From JACKAQ01 sp020634975 [NCBI: Calditrichia bacterium] (GTDB taxonomy: Bacteria; Calditrichota; Calditrichia; RBG-13-44-9), in contig JACKAQ010000004.1 in the NCBI GenBank assembly GCA_020634975.1, forward strand, positions 248,001 through 312,000: 64,000 nt of DNA, read 5' to 3'. Numbering within the stretch: the first letter of the stretch is position 1; each line of letters begins with the position of its first letter. Positions 9,543 to 19,692 of this stretch are shown here, one piece after another. The notes beneath the pieces were generated by a model. The model searched no databases, was not told the DNA's origin, and saw only the letters and a program-made list of their open reading frames with translations. The position numbers and the translations under genes are program-made.

Positions 9543-10643
9543 ATGGCAGATAACATAAAATTAGCGATTATCGGCGGCGACGGGATCGGTCCCGAAGTGA
9601 TGAACGAAGGGTTGAAACTGCTCAAAGCGCTCGAAAAACCGCTAAAATTATCATTTACTTTTGAAAAACATTTGGCCGGCGGTTGCTGTTTAAAAACGCA
9701 CGGCGTCCCTATTTTAGATGAAACGTTAAAAGCCTGCCAAAACGCAGATGCTGTTTTGCTCGGCGCTGTCGGATTGCCGGAATGCGACAACAACCCGCCG
9801 CACCTGAAACCGGAACGCGCACTGTTGGGATTGCGCGCCGCGCTCGGCGTGTATTGCAATTTGCGTCCCGCGAAAGTGTATGAAACGCTGGTCGATGCAT
9901 CGCCGCTAAAACGCGAACTTATCGAAGGTATTGATTTAATGGTGGTTCGCGAATTGACCGGCGGCATTTATTTTGGCAAACCGGCTGAGATTTCTGCAGA
10001 TGGTAAAAGTGCAGTAAATACAATGATTTACAGCGAAAAAGAAGTCCGGCGCATTGCTCACAAAGCATTCAAATTAGCTCGCCAGCGCCGTGGAAAATTG
10101 ACCTCGGTAGATAAAGCGAATGTGCTGGAAGTTTCCCAACTGTGGCGAAAAGTGGTGGCTTCCGTTGCTGCAGAATATCCCGATGTGCAACTCGATCACA
10201 TGCTCGTGGACAATTGCGCGATGCAACTGGTGCGCTGGCCCAAACAATTCGACGTGATTCTCACCGGCAATCTGTTTGGCGATATTTTGAGCGACGAAGC
10301 CAGCGTGCTCACCGGTTCTATCGGCATGTTGCCATCTGCCAGCATCGGCGACGGCACGCCGTTGTATGAGCCGGTTCACGGTTCCGCGCCGGATATCGCC
10401 GGACAGGGCAAAGCCAATCCGGTAGCGATGATCGCGTCGATCGCGATGATGCTGGAATATTCATTCAATCGGCCGGAAGCGGCTCGTGCCATCGAGTCAG
10501 CAATCGAATCCACATTGGCAAACGGTTTCCACACCGCCGATTTACGGGTGGAAAACGGTAAACCCGTTTCAACCATTGAAATGGGCGCGATGATTACCCG
10601 GCAAGCCATGCAATTGCTGAATACTCCCGAAGCTGTTGCATAA
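9543..10643 (+). CDS. leuB: 3-isopropylmalate dehydrogenase
   Basis: NAD-dependent oxidative decarboxylase that converts 3-isopropylmalate to 2-ketoisocaproate and, with CimA/LeuCD, 3-methylmalate to 2-ketobutyrate. The 366 residues are typical. Catalytic features are all present: Arg136 in VVRELTGGIYFG, Tyr143, Lys191 in SVDKANVLE, Asp223 in LVDNCAMQL, and Asp247/Asp251 in GDILSDEAS. The NAD loop is EPVHGSAPDIAG. ATG 9543 follows a GAGGAATT-type site. It is the only fully catalytic copy in the window, sitting directly after its degenerate paralogue. Confidence 0.96.
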   Translation: MADNIKLAIIGGDGIGPEVMNEGLKLLKALEKPLKLSFTFEKHLAGGCCLKTHGVPILDETLKACQNADAVLLGAVGLPECDNNPPHLKPERALLGLRAALGVYCNLRPAKVYETLVDASPLKRELIEGIDLMVVRELTGGIYFGKPAEISADGKSAVNTMIYSEKEVRRIAHKAFKLARQRRGKLTSVDKANVLEVSQLWRKVVASVAAEYPDVQLDHMLVDNCAMQLVRWPKQFDVILTGNLFGDILSDEASVLTGSIGMLPSASIGDGTPLYEPVHGSAPDIAGQGKANPVAMIASIAMMLEYSFNRPEAARAIESAIESTLANGFHTADLRVENGKPVSTIEMGAMITRQAMQLLNTPEAVA

Positions 10644-10673
10644 CCCCAAAAGTCGAGTAAAGGAAAAGATAAA

Positions 10674-10696
10674 TTGGCGCGGCGGTTTCGCGCCAA
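10674..10696 (+). other. Stem-loop between leuB and gltB
   Basis: An eight-base perfect inverted repeat (TTGGCGCG and CGCGCCAA) encloses a seven-base loop. No T-run follows on the + strand. On the - strand the flank reads TTTATCTTTT. It could protect or process the mRNA between the Leu and Glt genes, or act as a weak terminator; nothing in the sequence decides. The rest of the 210-base gap shows no ORF. Confidence 0.45.
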
Positions 10697-10853
10697 AAAT
10701 TCAGGTTCCGTAATCAACAGATTTTAGAATTTGTCTTATCTGCGCTGTCTTCACTTCAATTTTTGATCACATTTTTGCGACAATTTGGCTCAACCCGGCG
10801 GTTCGGGTGCGACTGTCTTCGCTTTCACATTCAACCGCAAAGGAGGGTGACCT

Positions 10854-13800
10854 ATGCCCAATGAGCTATTGCCAGAGCAACAAAACGGAAACAGTTGCGA
10901 AAATACCTCGTTTTTTCCATCCAAACAGGGATTGTACGATCCGCAATTTGAACACGATGCCTGCGGTGCAGGATTTATTTGCAGCCTCAATGGCGAAAAA
11001 TCGCACGACGTTGTGGAACGGGCGTTGGAAATTCTCGTCAAATTAACCCATCGCGGGGCAACCGGGCACGATGGCGGCACGGGTGATGGCGCCGGAATTC
11101 TCATCCAGATTCCCGATGCGTTTTTGCGGGAAGTTTGCGAACCGCTCAGCATCGCTTTGCCCGCCGAAGGCAATTACGCAACCGGACTGATTTTTTTCCC
11201 GCGAAGCTCCACTGAACGCGCCTGCTGCATCCAGAAATTCGAACGGGTGATTGAAGAAGAAGGACAGGAGTTCCTCGGTTGGCGGCGCGTGCCGGTGAAT
11301 GCGTCCGTGCTCGGCAAAACCGCGCAGGATAAAATGCCTTCAATTATGCAGGTGTTCATCGGAAAAGGGCGCAACATCCGCAGCAATCGCGATTTCGAGC
11401 GAAAATTATTCGTCATCCGCAAAGTGATGGAACGGCAAATTCGCGAGTCGCAACTCAAAGAAAAACAATACTTTTACATACCCAGCTTATCCAGCCGAAC
11501 GATGGTTTACAAAGGTTTGCTATTGGCAGACCAGATCGAAACATTTTACGAAGATTTGCAAAACAAAAACCTCGTCAGCGCGCTGGCGCTGGTGCATCAG
11601 CGATACAGCACCAACACATTTCCGTCGTGGCCGCTGGCGCAGCCGTTCCGCTATTTGTGCCACAACGGTGAAATTAACACGTTGCGCGGCAACGTGAACT
11701 GGCTGCACACCCGCGAATCGTTGTTCAAAAATGATGATTTTGGTGCGGATATGCAGAAAATTTTCCCGATCGCCACACCCGGCGGCAGCGACTCCGCAGT
11801 GCTGGACAACGCGCTGGAACTGCTTTATCACACCGGTCGCTCGCTCCCGCATGCCATGCTGATGCTCATTCCCGAAGCATGGGAACACCACCAAAGTATG
11901 TCGCCCGAAGAAAAAGCATTTTACGAATATCACGCCTGTTTGATGGAGCCGTGGGACGGTCCCGCATTTGTGCCGTTCACCGATGGCGAAATTATCGGTG
12001 CGGTGCTCGATCGCAACGGATTGCGTCCGGCGCGATATACGATCACCAAAAAAGGCTATGTGATCATGGCGTCGGAAACGGGTGTGCTGGATATCCCGCC
12101 GGATCGAGTTGCTGCAAAAGGGCGGCTGGAACCGGGAAAAATGTTCCTCGTCGATATGAAAAAAGGGCGCATCGTCGAAAACGCGGAAATTATGCGCGAA
12201 CTGGCGGCGCGTCAGCCGTATGGCGAGTGGCTCAAAAATAATCAGGTCGATTTTGCTGATTTGGCTGATCCCCAAACATATTATCGCGGCAACCCGGAAA
12301 CGTTGGTACAGCGCCAACGATTGTTCGGCTATTCGCAGGAAGATTTGAAATTGCTGCTCTCGCCGATGGCGAAAGATGGCAAAGAGCCGATCGGCTCGAT
12401 GGGCGACGATACGCCGCTGGCGGTGCTCTCCCAAAAACCGCGATTGCTGTATGATTATTTTAAACAATTGTTTGCGCAGGTGACCAACCCGCCGTTGGAC
12501 GCAATGCGCGAAGAACTGGTTACGTCGCTGGGATTGAGCATCGGAAAAGATTCGGATATTTTCCACGAAACGCCGCAGCACTGCCGGTTGTTCAAACTCG
12601 ATCAGCCGGTTCTCACCAACAAACAGCTCGCGCAAATCCGCTCGATGGTCGGCGACATTCGATCCGAAACGCTGGACATTATTTATCCGGTGGTGGAAGG
12701 CGCTGCCGGGCTGGAAAATGCCATTCAACGATTGTGTGCCCGTACAGCAGAACTGGTTCGCGAAGGTGCGGCAATTATTGTGCTTTCCGATCAAAAAGCG
12801 GACAATGCCAATGCGCCGATTCCGGCAGCTCTGGCAACATCCGCAGTGCACCATCATTTGATTCGCGAAAAATTGCGCACCCGCTGCGGACTGGTTATCG
12901 AAAGTGCCGAACCGCGCGAAGTGCACCATTTCTGTTTGCTGGTAGGTTACGGCGCCAGTGCGATCAACCCGTATCTCGCCTTCGAAACCATCGAAAATTT
13001 GCAGGAACGCGGCATTTTATCCAGTCTCGATGCGAAAACGGCGATTCGCCGCTACATCGACGCGATTGGCAAAGGCATTCTCAAAGTGATGTCCAAAATG
13101 GGCATTTCCACGCTGCAAAGTTATCAGGGCGCGCAAATTTTCGAGGCAATCGGATTGAGCGACGCGGTGGTGGACAAATATTTCTGTGGCACGCCGTCGC
13201 GCATCGGTGGCATCGGTTTGGATGGTATTCACCGGGAAGTGCAGCTGCGATTTCAACTGGCGTATCCGGAGCGGGAAATTTCCGAAAATCCGGATCTCAC
13301 TGTTGGCGGAAAATATCAATGGCGTCGCGATGGCGAATCGCACCATTTCAACCCGCTGAGCATTGCCAGATTGCAACAGGCGGCGCGCCAACGCGATCCA
13401 AAATCATACAAAGAATTTGCTGATTTGGTGAATCAGCGCAACAAAGATGCCGGAACGCTGCGCGGATTGCTCGATTTTCGCATCAACGATCGCGAGCGAA
13501 TTCCGCTGCACATGGTCGAAGATTGGACAGAAATTGTCAAACGGTTCAAAACCGGCGCGATGAGTTACGGCTCGATCAGCAAAGAGGCGCACGAATCGCT
13601 GGCGATTGCCATGAACCGCATTGGCGGGCGCAGCAACAGCGGCGAGGGCGGGGAGGATGCCGACAGATTTTTGCCGGACGGCAACGGAAATCTGCGGCGC
13701 AGCGCCATCAAACAGGTTGCCTCCGGGCGATTCGGCGTAACCAGTCACTACCTCGTCAACTGCGATGAAATCCAGATCAAAATGGCGCAGGGCGCCAAAC

Positions 13801-15467
13801 CCGGCGAGGGCGGGCAGTTGCCGGCGTTCAAAGTGTATCCGTGGATTGCTAAAACGCGCCATTCAACGCCGTGGGTCGGGCTGATTTCGCCGCCGCCGCA
13901 TCATGATATTTATTCAATTGAAGATTTGGCGCAGCTCATTTTCGATCTCAAAAATGCCAATTCGCGGGCGCGAATTAACGTCAAACTGGTGTCCGAAGTG
14001 GGTGTGGGCACGGTTGCAGCGGGTGTTGCGAAAGGCAAAGCGGATGTGGTGCTGATCAGCGGACATGACGGCGGCACCGGCGCATCGCCGCTCACTTCGC
14101 TGAAACACACCGGATTGCCGTGGGAACTCGGTTTGGCGGAAGCGCACCAAACGTTGGTTTTAAACGACTTACGCAGCCGGATTACCGTGGAAGTGGACGG
14201 GCAGCTCAAAACCGGTCGCGATGTGGCTATCGCCGCGCTGCTCGGCGCGGAGGATTTCGGGTTTGCGACCGCGCCGCTTATCGCGATGGGCTGTGTGATG
14301 ATGCGCGTCTGCCATCTCAACACCTGTCCGGTGGGCATCGCTACGCAGGACCCGGAATTGCGCCAAAAATTCAACGGACAGCCGGAGCATGTGATCAATT
14401 ATTTTTATCTGGTCGCACAGGAATTGCGGGAAATTATGGCGCAACTTGGCTATCGCACGCTCAACGAAATGATCGGGCGAACCGAGCGATTGCAAATGGA
14501 TCCGGCGGTCGGACACTGGAAAGCCGGCGGCATCGATTTGAGCAAATTACTGCACAAACCGCATCGTCAGCATCGCAATTCCACGCTGTTTTGCTCCCAA
14601 CAACAGGATCACGAATTGGATGAGCAACTCGATCATTCGCTGATCGAAAAAGCCAAACCCGCGTTGGAAAACGGCAAAAAAGTGCAGATTGAAACCAATA
14701 TCTGGAACGTGAACCGCAGCGTCGGCACGATGCTCAGCAGCGAAATTTCCCGAAAATACGGCGAAAACGGGTTGCCGGAAGATACCATTTCCATCACCTG
14801 CAACGGCGCTGCCGGGCAAAGTTTTGCCGCATTTGGTGCAAAAGGCATCACGTTTCGCATCAATGGCGATGCCAACGATTATTTCGGAAAAGGGCTTTCC
14901 GGTGCAAAACTGGTGATCACACCGGACAAAGCTGCAACGTTCAAACCGGAAGAAAACATCATCCTCGGAAACGTGGCGCTGTATGGTGCAACCAGCGGCG
15001 AAGCGTATATTCGCGGGATTGCGGGCGAGCGGTTCGCGGTTCGCAACAGCGGTGCAAATGCTGTTGTCGAGGGCATCGGCGATCACGGCTGCGAATACAT
15101 GACTGGCGGACGGGTAGTGGTGCTCGGCAAAACCGGACGCAATTTTGCGGCGGGGATGAGCGGCGGCATCGCATACGTGCTGGACGATTCGCACAGTTTC
15201 CGCGAATATTTGTGCAACACGGAAATGGTCGATCTCGAGCCGTTGGAAAATATCGGTGATGTTGCGGAATTGAAACGGTTCATCGAAAACCATTTGCTGT
15301 TTACCGACAGTTCGCTGGCGCGCTGCATCCTCAATTATTGGGACGAATTTCTGCCCAAATTTGTGAAAGTGATGCCGCGCGATTACAAACAGGCGCTCGA
15401 ACGAATTGCGGAAGAACGATTGAAAAATCAAAATATGCAAACCAGAATGGTCAAACGCGGCGCGTGA
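10854..15467 (+). CDS. gltB: Glutamate synthase, large subunit
   Basis: Transfers the amide nitrogen of glutamine to 2-oxoglutarate. The N-terminal class II amidotransferase domain has its nucleophile at Cys37 (EHDACGAGF) after a 36-residue propeptide that is normally removed. The central FMN domain includes [19 protein letters not shown] and the glycine-rich [12 protein letters not shown]. The 3Fe-4S cysteines are Cys1147, Cys1153 and Cys1158 ([12 protein letters not shown]). The C-terminal beta-helix domain begins near [15 protein letters not shown]. The 1537 residues are normal for the bacterial enzyme. AAAGGAGGG lies just before ATG 10854, the strongest ribosome-binding site in the window. 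The product probably acts in the cytoplasm with GltD. Confidence 0.97.
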   Translation: MPNELLPEQQNGNSCENTSFFPSKQGLYDPQFEHDACGAGFICSLNGEKSHDVVERALEILVKLTHRGATGHDGGTGDGAGILIQIPDAFLREVCEPLSIALPAEGNYATGLIFFPRSSTERACCIQKFERVIEEEGQEFLGWRRVPVNASVLGKTAQDKMPSIMQVFIGKGRNIRSNRDFERKLFVIRKVMERQIRESQLKEKQYFYIPSLSSRTMVYKGLLLADQIETFYEDLQNKNLVSALALVHQRYSTNTFPSWPLAQPFRYLCHNGEINTLRGNVNWLHTRESLFKNDDFGADMQKIFPIATPGGSDSAVLDNALELLYHTGRSLPHAMLMLIPEAWEHHQSMSPEEKAFYEYHACLMEPWDGPAFVPFTDGEIIGAVLDRNGLRPARYTITKKGYVIMASETGVLDIPPDRVAAKGRLEPGKMFLVDMKKGRIVENAEIMRELAARQPYGEWLKNNQVDFADLADPQTYYRGNPETLVQRQRLFGYSQEDLKLLLSPMAKDGKEPIGSMGDDTPLAVLSQKPRLLYDYFKQLFAQVTNPPLDAMREELVTSLGLSIGKDSDIFHETPQHCRLFKLDQPVLTNKQLAQIRSMVGDIRSETLDIIYPVVEGAAGLENAIQRLCARTAELVREGAAIIVLSDQKADNANAPIPAALATSAVHHHLIREKLRTRCGLVIESAEPREVHHFCLLVGYGASAINPYLAFETIENLQERGILSSLDAKTAIRRYIDAIGKGILKVMSKMGISTLQSYQGAQIFEAIGLSDAVVDKYFCGTPSRIGGIGLDGIHREVQLRFQLAYPEREISENPDLTVGGKYQWRRDGESHHFNPLSIARLQQAARQRDPKSYKEFADLVNQRNKDAGTLRGLLDFRINDRERIPLHMVEDWTEIVKRFKTGAMSYGSISKEAHESLAIAMNRIGGRSNSGEGGEDADRFLPDGNGNLRRSAIKQVASGRFGVTSHYLVNCDEIQIKMAQGAKPGEGGQLPAFKVYPWIAKTRHSTPWVGLISPPPHHDIYSIEDLAQLIFDLKNANSRARINVKLVSEVGVGTVAAGVAKGKADVVLISGHDGGTGASPLTSLKHTGLPWELGLAEAHQTLVLNDLRSRITVEVDGQLKTGRDVAIAALLGAEDFGFATAPLIAMGCVMMRVCHLNTCPVGIATQDPELRQKFNGQPEHVINYFYLVAQELREIMAQLGYRTLNEMIGRTERLQMDPAVGHWKAGGIDLSKLLHKPHRQHRNSTLFCSQQQDHELDEQLDHSLIEKAKPALENGKKVQIETNIWNVNRSVGTMLSSEISRKYGENGLPEDTISITCNGAAGQSFAAFGAKGITFRINGDANDYFGKGLSGAKLVITPDKAATFKPEENIILGNVALYGATSGEAYIRGIAGERFAVRNSGANAVVEGIGDHGCEYMTGGRVVVLGKTGRNFAAGMSGGIAYVLDDSHSFREYLCNTEMVDLEPLENIGDVAELKRFIENHLLFTDSSLARCILNYWDEFLPKFVKVMPRDYKQALERIAEERLKNQNMQTRMVKRGA

Positions 15468-15487
15468 TGGGTCAAATTGCGATGTTG

Positions 15488-15507
15488 GGGCGAACGGCCG
15501 TTCGCCC
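15488..15507. repeat. Perfect 20-base palindrome, REP-like, between gltB and gltD
   Basis: GGGCGAACGG is followed immediately by its reverse complement CCGTTCGCCC. It lies in the 89-base gltB-gltD gap and contains no coding sequence. Its core, GGCGAAC-N4-GTTCGCC, occurs again at 32819-32836. Similar GC-rich palindromes are dispersed through many bacterial genomes as REP-type elements, so a dispersed repeat is the most likely reading. In RNA it would form a strong hairpin between the two subunit genes. Confidence 0.6.
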
Positions 15508-15556
15508 TTACTGTCTGATTCAAGAACAATGAAAACAATAGCTTAGGATTGCTCAA

Positions 15557-17032
15557 ATGGCAAAAATAATCGGATTCAAAACCTTTCAGCGCGAGATGCC
15601 GGAACGTCGCCCGGTGGATGTTCGTGTGCAGGATTACGGCGAAATTTACACCCATTTTCCCGGAAAAAAAGTGCGCGAACAGGCTGCCCGCTGCATGGAT
15701 TGCGGCGTGCCGTTTTGTCACGTTGGTTGTCCGTTGGGCAATTTGATCCCGGATTGGAACGAGCTGATTTACAACCATCGTTGGGAAGAGGCGTATCGCC
15801 AACTGGCTGCAACCAACAATTTTCCGGAGTTTACGGGGCGATTGTGCCCGGCACCGTGCGAAGAATCCTGCGTTTTGGGCATCACCGATCCACCGGTGAC
15901 GATTGAAATCATCGAAAAATCGATCATCGAAAAAGCATTCAAAAACGGTTGGGTGACAGCAAAGCCGCCCGAAAAGCGAACCGGAAAATCCCTTGCGGTG
16001 ATCGGCTCCGGTCCGGCGGGATTGGCGGCGGCGCAGCAATTGAATCGAGCCGGACATTCAGTGACGGTTTTCGAGCGTGATGACGCCATCGGCGGATTGC
16101 TGCGATACGGCATCCCCGATTTCAAAATGGACAAAAGCGTGCTCGATCGCCGATTGGAAATTCTGAAAGCGGAGGGCATCGAATTTGTCACCAACGCGGC
16201 GGTGGGCGACAGCGTATCAGTTGCCGACCTCAAAACATTTGACGCAATTGTGCTGTGCATCGGCGCAACCAAACCGCGCCGGCTCAACAACATTCCCGGC
16301 AGCGATTTGCACGGCATCCATTTTGCGATGGATTATCTCACCCAGCAAAACCGCATTTGCAACGGGGAAAATCCGGCAAGTTACAACGGCAGTCGCATCG
16401 ATGCGGCGGGCAAACACGTTATCGTCATCGGCGGCGGCGATACCGCCAGCGATTGCATTGGCACAGCCAACCGGCAGGGCGCAATTTCCATCACCAATTT
16501 TGATTACCACGAAACACCGCCGGAGGGACGACCGGCGCATCAGCCGTGGCCGTTTTGGCCGGACAAACTGCGCAACAGCACATCGCATGAGGAAGGTTGC
16601 AATCGCGAATGGAAGGTGCTCACCAAAACATTTTTTGGTGATAAAAACCGGTTAACTCATGTTAATACGATAGATGTGGAGTTACTGGTTCAAAAAGGCA
16701 AGCCGCATCAGATCATCGAAATACCCGGTACGGAACGCACCTGGCCGGCAGATTTGGTGCTGATCGCCATCGGTTACACTGGCCCGGAAAAAGGCAGTTG
16801 GCTGGATGAACTCGGCGTAACCTTCGATCAGCGCGGCAATATTCAAACCGGTGATAATTATCAAACCGCTGCACCCCGCGTTTTCGCAGCAGGCGACGGG
16901 CGAATGGGGCAATCACTGATTGTTTGGGCAATTTCCGAAGGTCGCGAGGTTGCCCGCTCGGTCGATGAATTTTTGATGGGGCGCAGCGATCTGCCCACAA
17001 AAGGCAACCACCCGGAGTTGCCAAAAGTTTAA
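15557..17032 (+). CDS. gltD: Glutamate synthase, small subunit
   Basis: FAD/NADPH-dependent partner of GltB that feeds electrons to the FMN site. The N-terminal region has cysteines Cys46, Cys49, Cys54 and Cys58 (RCMDCGVPFCHVGC) and a second set at Cys97, Cys101 and Cys105 (CPAPCEESC), the two 4Fe-4S sites of the family. The FAD motif is GSGPAG at 150-155 and the NADPH motif GGGDTASD begins at 292. The C-terminal FAD segment VFAAGDGRMGQSLIVWAI is intact. The 491 residues are standard. It is the last gene of the long operon, followed by a strong terminator. Confidence 0.96.
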   Translation: MAKIIGFKTFQREMPERRPVDVRVQDYGEIYTHFPGKKVREQAARCMDCGVPFCHVGCPLGNLIPDWNELIYNHRWEEAYRQLAATNNFPEFTGRLCPAPCEESCVLGITDPPVTIEIIEKSIIEKAFKNGWVTAKPPEKRTGKSLAVIGSGPAGLAAAQQLNRAGHSVTVFERDDAIGGLLRYGIPDFKMDKSVLDRRLEILKAEGIEFVTNAAVGDSVSVADLKTFDAIVLCIGATKPRRLNNIPGSDLHGIHFAMDYLTQQNRICNGENPASYNGSRIDAAGKHVIVIGGGDTASDCIGTANRQGAISITNFDYHETPPEGRPAHQPWPFWPDKLRNSTSHEEGCNREWKVLTKTFFGDKNRLTHVNTIDVELLVQKGKPHQIIEIPGTERTWPADLVLIAIGYTGPEKGSWLDELGVTFDQRGNIQTGDNYQTAAPRVFAAGDGRMGQSLIVWAISEGREVARSVDEFLMGRSDLPTKGNHPELPKV

Positions 17033-17065
17033 TTACAATTTGAAATCACAATCCTTCTGTCTTCA

Positions 17066-17098
17066 AAACCTTCCGGCTTTCGGAAGGTTTTCTTTTTT
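17066..17098 (+). terminator. Rho-independent terminator after gltD
   Basis: A ten-base perfect stem (AAACCTTCCG and CGGAAGGTTT) with a five-base loop is followed by TCTTTTTT. It lies 34 bases past the gltD stop and should end the ilv-leu-glt transcript. Confidence 0.92.
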
Positions 17099-17121
17099 AA
17101 CCAATCGAAAAAAATATGATA

Positions 17122-17150
17122 TTGAGTTGGGTATCAAAAATTACTATTAT
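17122..17150 (+). promoter_or_regulatory. Candidate sigma70-type promoter for the outer-membrane receptor
   Basis: TTGAGT (17122-17127) and TATTAT (17145-17150) are 17 bases apart, just downstream of the gltD terminator. Transcription would start near 17157, leaving an untranslated leader of about 95 bases. Confidence 0.5.
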
Positions 17151-17250
17151 TTCCCCAGCCTGAAAAAAATAGGTGTAGATGTAAACTTTTTCTCCGGATG
17201 CTCCAAATCTGGAAAAATAGAATTTAGCTGAGTTGAAAAAGGACACTGAT

Positions 17251-19671
17251 ATGTATATAATTAACAGATGGTTAGCCTGTCTGTTTTTATTGATAACACC
17301 AATCGCTGCACAAAATAGAAGTGGTGGGCCGCAAGGCACTATTTCTGGAAAAATTCTGGATGCAGCAACAAAAGGTGCCGTTGAATACGCCAATATTGTA
17401 TTAAATAACGCGACGGACAGCAGCCAGGTTACCGGCACTATTTCGCAATCGGACGGCTCATTCCGGTTGGAAAATTTGCGTCCGGGTAAATACTATGTAG
17501 AAGTGTATTTTTTGGGCTACCAAACCCAACACATCAACGATGTGCAGATTTCCCGCAGAAATCCCACGGTTGACGTTGGCAATATTCTCATCCGGCAATC
17601 CACAGTCAGCATGAATGCGGTGGAAGTTGAGGGCGAAAAAGCGCCGATTTCGTATCAAATCGACAAAAAAGTGATCAACGTGGAGGGGCAGCTCACTGCA
17701 ACTTCCGGCTCTGCGGTGGATGTGCTGGAAAACGTGCCGTCTATCCGGGTGGATATCGAAGGTAACGTCAGTTTGCGCGGCAGCGGCAGTTTCCGGGTGC
17801 TCATCGACGGGCGCCCGACCATCCTCGATGCCAGCGATGCGTTGCAGCAAATTCCTGCCAGCACCATTGCCAATATCGAAATTATCACCAATCCTTCCGC
17901 AAAATTTGACCCGGAGGGAACCGCCGGAATTATCAACATTATTTTGAAGAAAAACCGCAAATCCGGTCGCAGCGGTTTTGCCAATGTCAACGCCGGTTTG
18001 GACGACAAATACGGCATCGACGGAACCGTTGAATACAAAACCGAACGATACAGCACGGTGTTGAGCGTCGATTACAATCGCCGTAATTATTCCGGCAACG
18101 ATATCGATGAAAACCGCACCACCCGCGATGGCGTGACCTCCTTTTTGTATTCTGAAGGCGAATCGCAACGCGGACGAATCAATATGGGGCTGCGCGCCGG
18201 ATTCGATTATTTTTTGACAAGTGACGATATTTTGAGCTTTGGCGCGCGGGTCGGCGATCGCACTTCCGATCGCGATGCGAGTCAGGAATACGATGAATGG
18301 ACCAGCCTCGCGCCCGAACCGGTCATTTATACCAATTCAACCGAACGTGAGCGCAGCGGATATTTTTATGCGATTCATTCAAATTATCAGCACAAATTCG
18401 GGATGAAAGGGCACGAACTCAGTGCGCGATTATCGTGGAACTATCGCGAATCTGATGAAATGAGCTCCAACGCATTGCTCAATAATGCTGCGGAAATCAC
18501 CGAAGGCCGTCGCACCACCGAAAATGGGCCCAGCAGCGATTTCAGTTCACGGCTCGATTATGAGCGACCGCTCTCTGAAACATCAAAAATGGAGTTTGGC
18601 TACACCACCGATGTTGATAATTCGACCGACAACACCGCACTTTTTGAATTCGACACAGATGTAAATGATTACGTTGAGCAAACGGCGTTCAATAACTATT
18701 CAAAATATAAGCGAAGCATTCATGCGGTTTACGGAATGTTTGCCGGCGAATACAAATCGCTGGGCGTTCAGTTTGGCTTGCGCGGCGAATACACCGGACG
18801 CGAAATTTTTTACGAAGACAGCAACGATCCGTTCAAAATAGACCGGTGGGATTATTTTCCGACGATACACAGCTCCTTTAAATTTCCGGGTGGTCAGCAA
18901 ATGATGGCCAGCTACACTCGTCGCATCGATCGTCCGCGCGGCTGGTCACTGGAGCCGTTCGAAACCTGGATTGATGCGTATAACATTCGCATCGGAAACC
19001 CGGCGTTGCAACCGGAATATATCGATTCTTACGAATTGGGAATGCAAACCTATTTTGGCAAAAACCTGTTTTCTGTAGAGACTTATTTCCGGCAAACCAA
19101 CAATAAAATTGAGCGGATTCGCTCTGTTTATGCGGACAATATCACGTTGCACACTACCCGGAATGTCGGAAAAGATTATGCGCTGGGCAGTGAATTTCTG
19201 TTGAATCTGGATGTCACCAAAAAATGGAATGTCAATCTCATCGGGAATTTGTATAATTACCGGGTGGAAGGCACGCTTTTCGATGAATCATTTGATCGCG
19301 AAAGCTTCAATTGGGGCAGCCGGATCAGTAATTCGATCAAAATAACCAGAGATTTTCAGTTGCAGGTGGATGGCAGCTACCGCAGCCGTTCGGTTTCTTC
19401 GCAACGGCGCGAATCGGGATTTTTTATGGTGAACAGCGCGCTGCGATACGAATTTATCCAGAAACAAGTGATTGCAACGTTGCAGATCCGGGATTTGTTT
19501 GATTCTGCCAGCCGCGAGTCCGTTTCCGAAGGGCCGGGATTTTACAACTTCAGTTCATGGAATCGCCAGTCGCCGATGGTGATGCTAAACGTGCGATTTA
19601 ACTTCAATAATAACAAACCTGAACGCCGGAACCAAAATCAAGGCGAAATGGACGCCGATGACGATTTTTAG
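17251..19671 (+). CDS. Outer-membrane beta-barrel receptor (TonB-dependent-receptor-like)
   Basis: An 806-residue outer-membrane protein. Residues 1-21 are a signal peptide ending ITPIAAQ. Residues about 30-115 form a carboxypeptidase-regulatory-like beta-sandwich (GTISGKILDAATKGAVEYAN). A plug-like domain follows at about 130-230 (SLRGSGSFRVLIDGRP, then IEIITNPSAKFDPEGTAGII), then a large barrel to the end. This order is typical of FCB-type outer-membrane receptors. ATG 17251 follows AAAAAGGA by seven bases; the TTG at 17233 would cover that site. No clear TonB box is seen. The last 20 residues are hydrophilic and acidic (ending DADDDF). The substrate is unknown and the neighbours do not reveal it. 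Confidence 0.85.
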   Translation: MYIINRWLACLFLLITPIAAQNRSGGPQGTISGKILDAATKGAVEYANIVLNNATDSSQVTGTISQSDGSFRLENLRPGKYYVEVYFLGYQTQHINDVQISRRNPTVDVGNILIRQSTVSMNAVEVEGEKAPISYQIDKKVINVEGQLTATSGSAVDVLENVPSIRVDIEGNVSLRGSGSFRVLIDGRPTILDASDALQQIPASTIANIEIITNPSAKFDPEGTAGIINIILKKNRKSGRSGFANVNAGLDDKYGIDGTVEYKTERYSTVLSVDYNRRNYSGNDIDENRTTRDGVTSFLYSEGESQRGRINMGLRAGFDYFLTSDDILSFGARVGDRTSDRDASQEYDEWTSLAPEPVIYTNSTERERSGYFYAIHSNYQHKFGMKGHELSARLSWNYRESDEMSSNALLNNAAEITEGRRTTENGPSSDFSSRLDYERPLSETSKMEFGYTTDVDNSTDNTALFEFDTDVNDYVEQTAFNNYSKYKRSIHAVYGMFAGEYKSLGVQFGLRGEYTGREIFYEDSNDPFKIDRWDYFPTIHSSFKFPGGQQMMASYTRRIDRPRGWSLEPFETWIDAYNIRIGNPALQPEYIDSYELGMQTYFGKNLFSVETYFRQTNNKIERIRSVYADNITLHTTRNVGKDYALGSEFLLNLDVTKKWNVNLIGNLYNYRVEGTLFDESFDRESFNWGSRISNSIKITRDFQLQVDGSYRSRSVSSQRRESGFFMVNSALRYEFIQKQVIATLQIRDLFDSASRESVSEGPGFYNFSSWNRQSPMVMLNVRFNFNNNKPERRNQNQGEMDADDDF

Positions 19672-19692
19672 CGTTCTCGCAGAAATATAAAT

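Noticed and set aside
11520-12929. Long open frame on the - strand (469 codons) opposite gltB.
   Set aside because: It lies wholly inside gltB on the other strand; the His/Arg/Phe/Gln-rich translation is typical of an antisense shadow of a GC-rich third-position gene.
17040-17231. 63-codon + strand frame after gltD.
   Set aside because: It runs through the terminator and the promoter candidate and has no ribosome-binding site.
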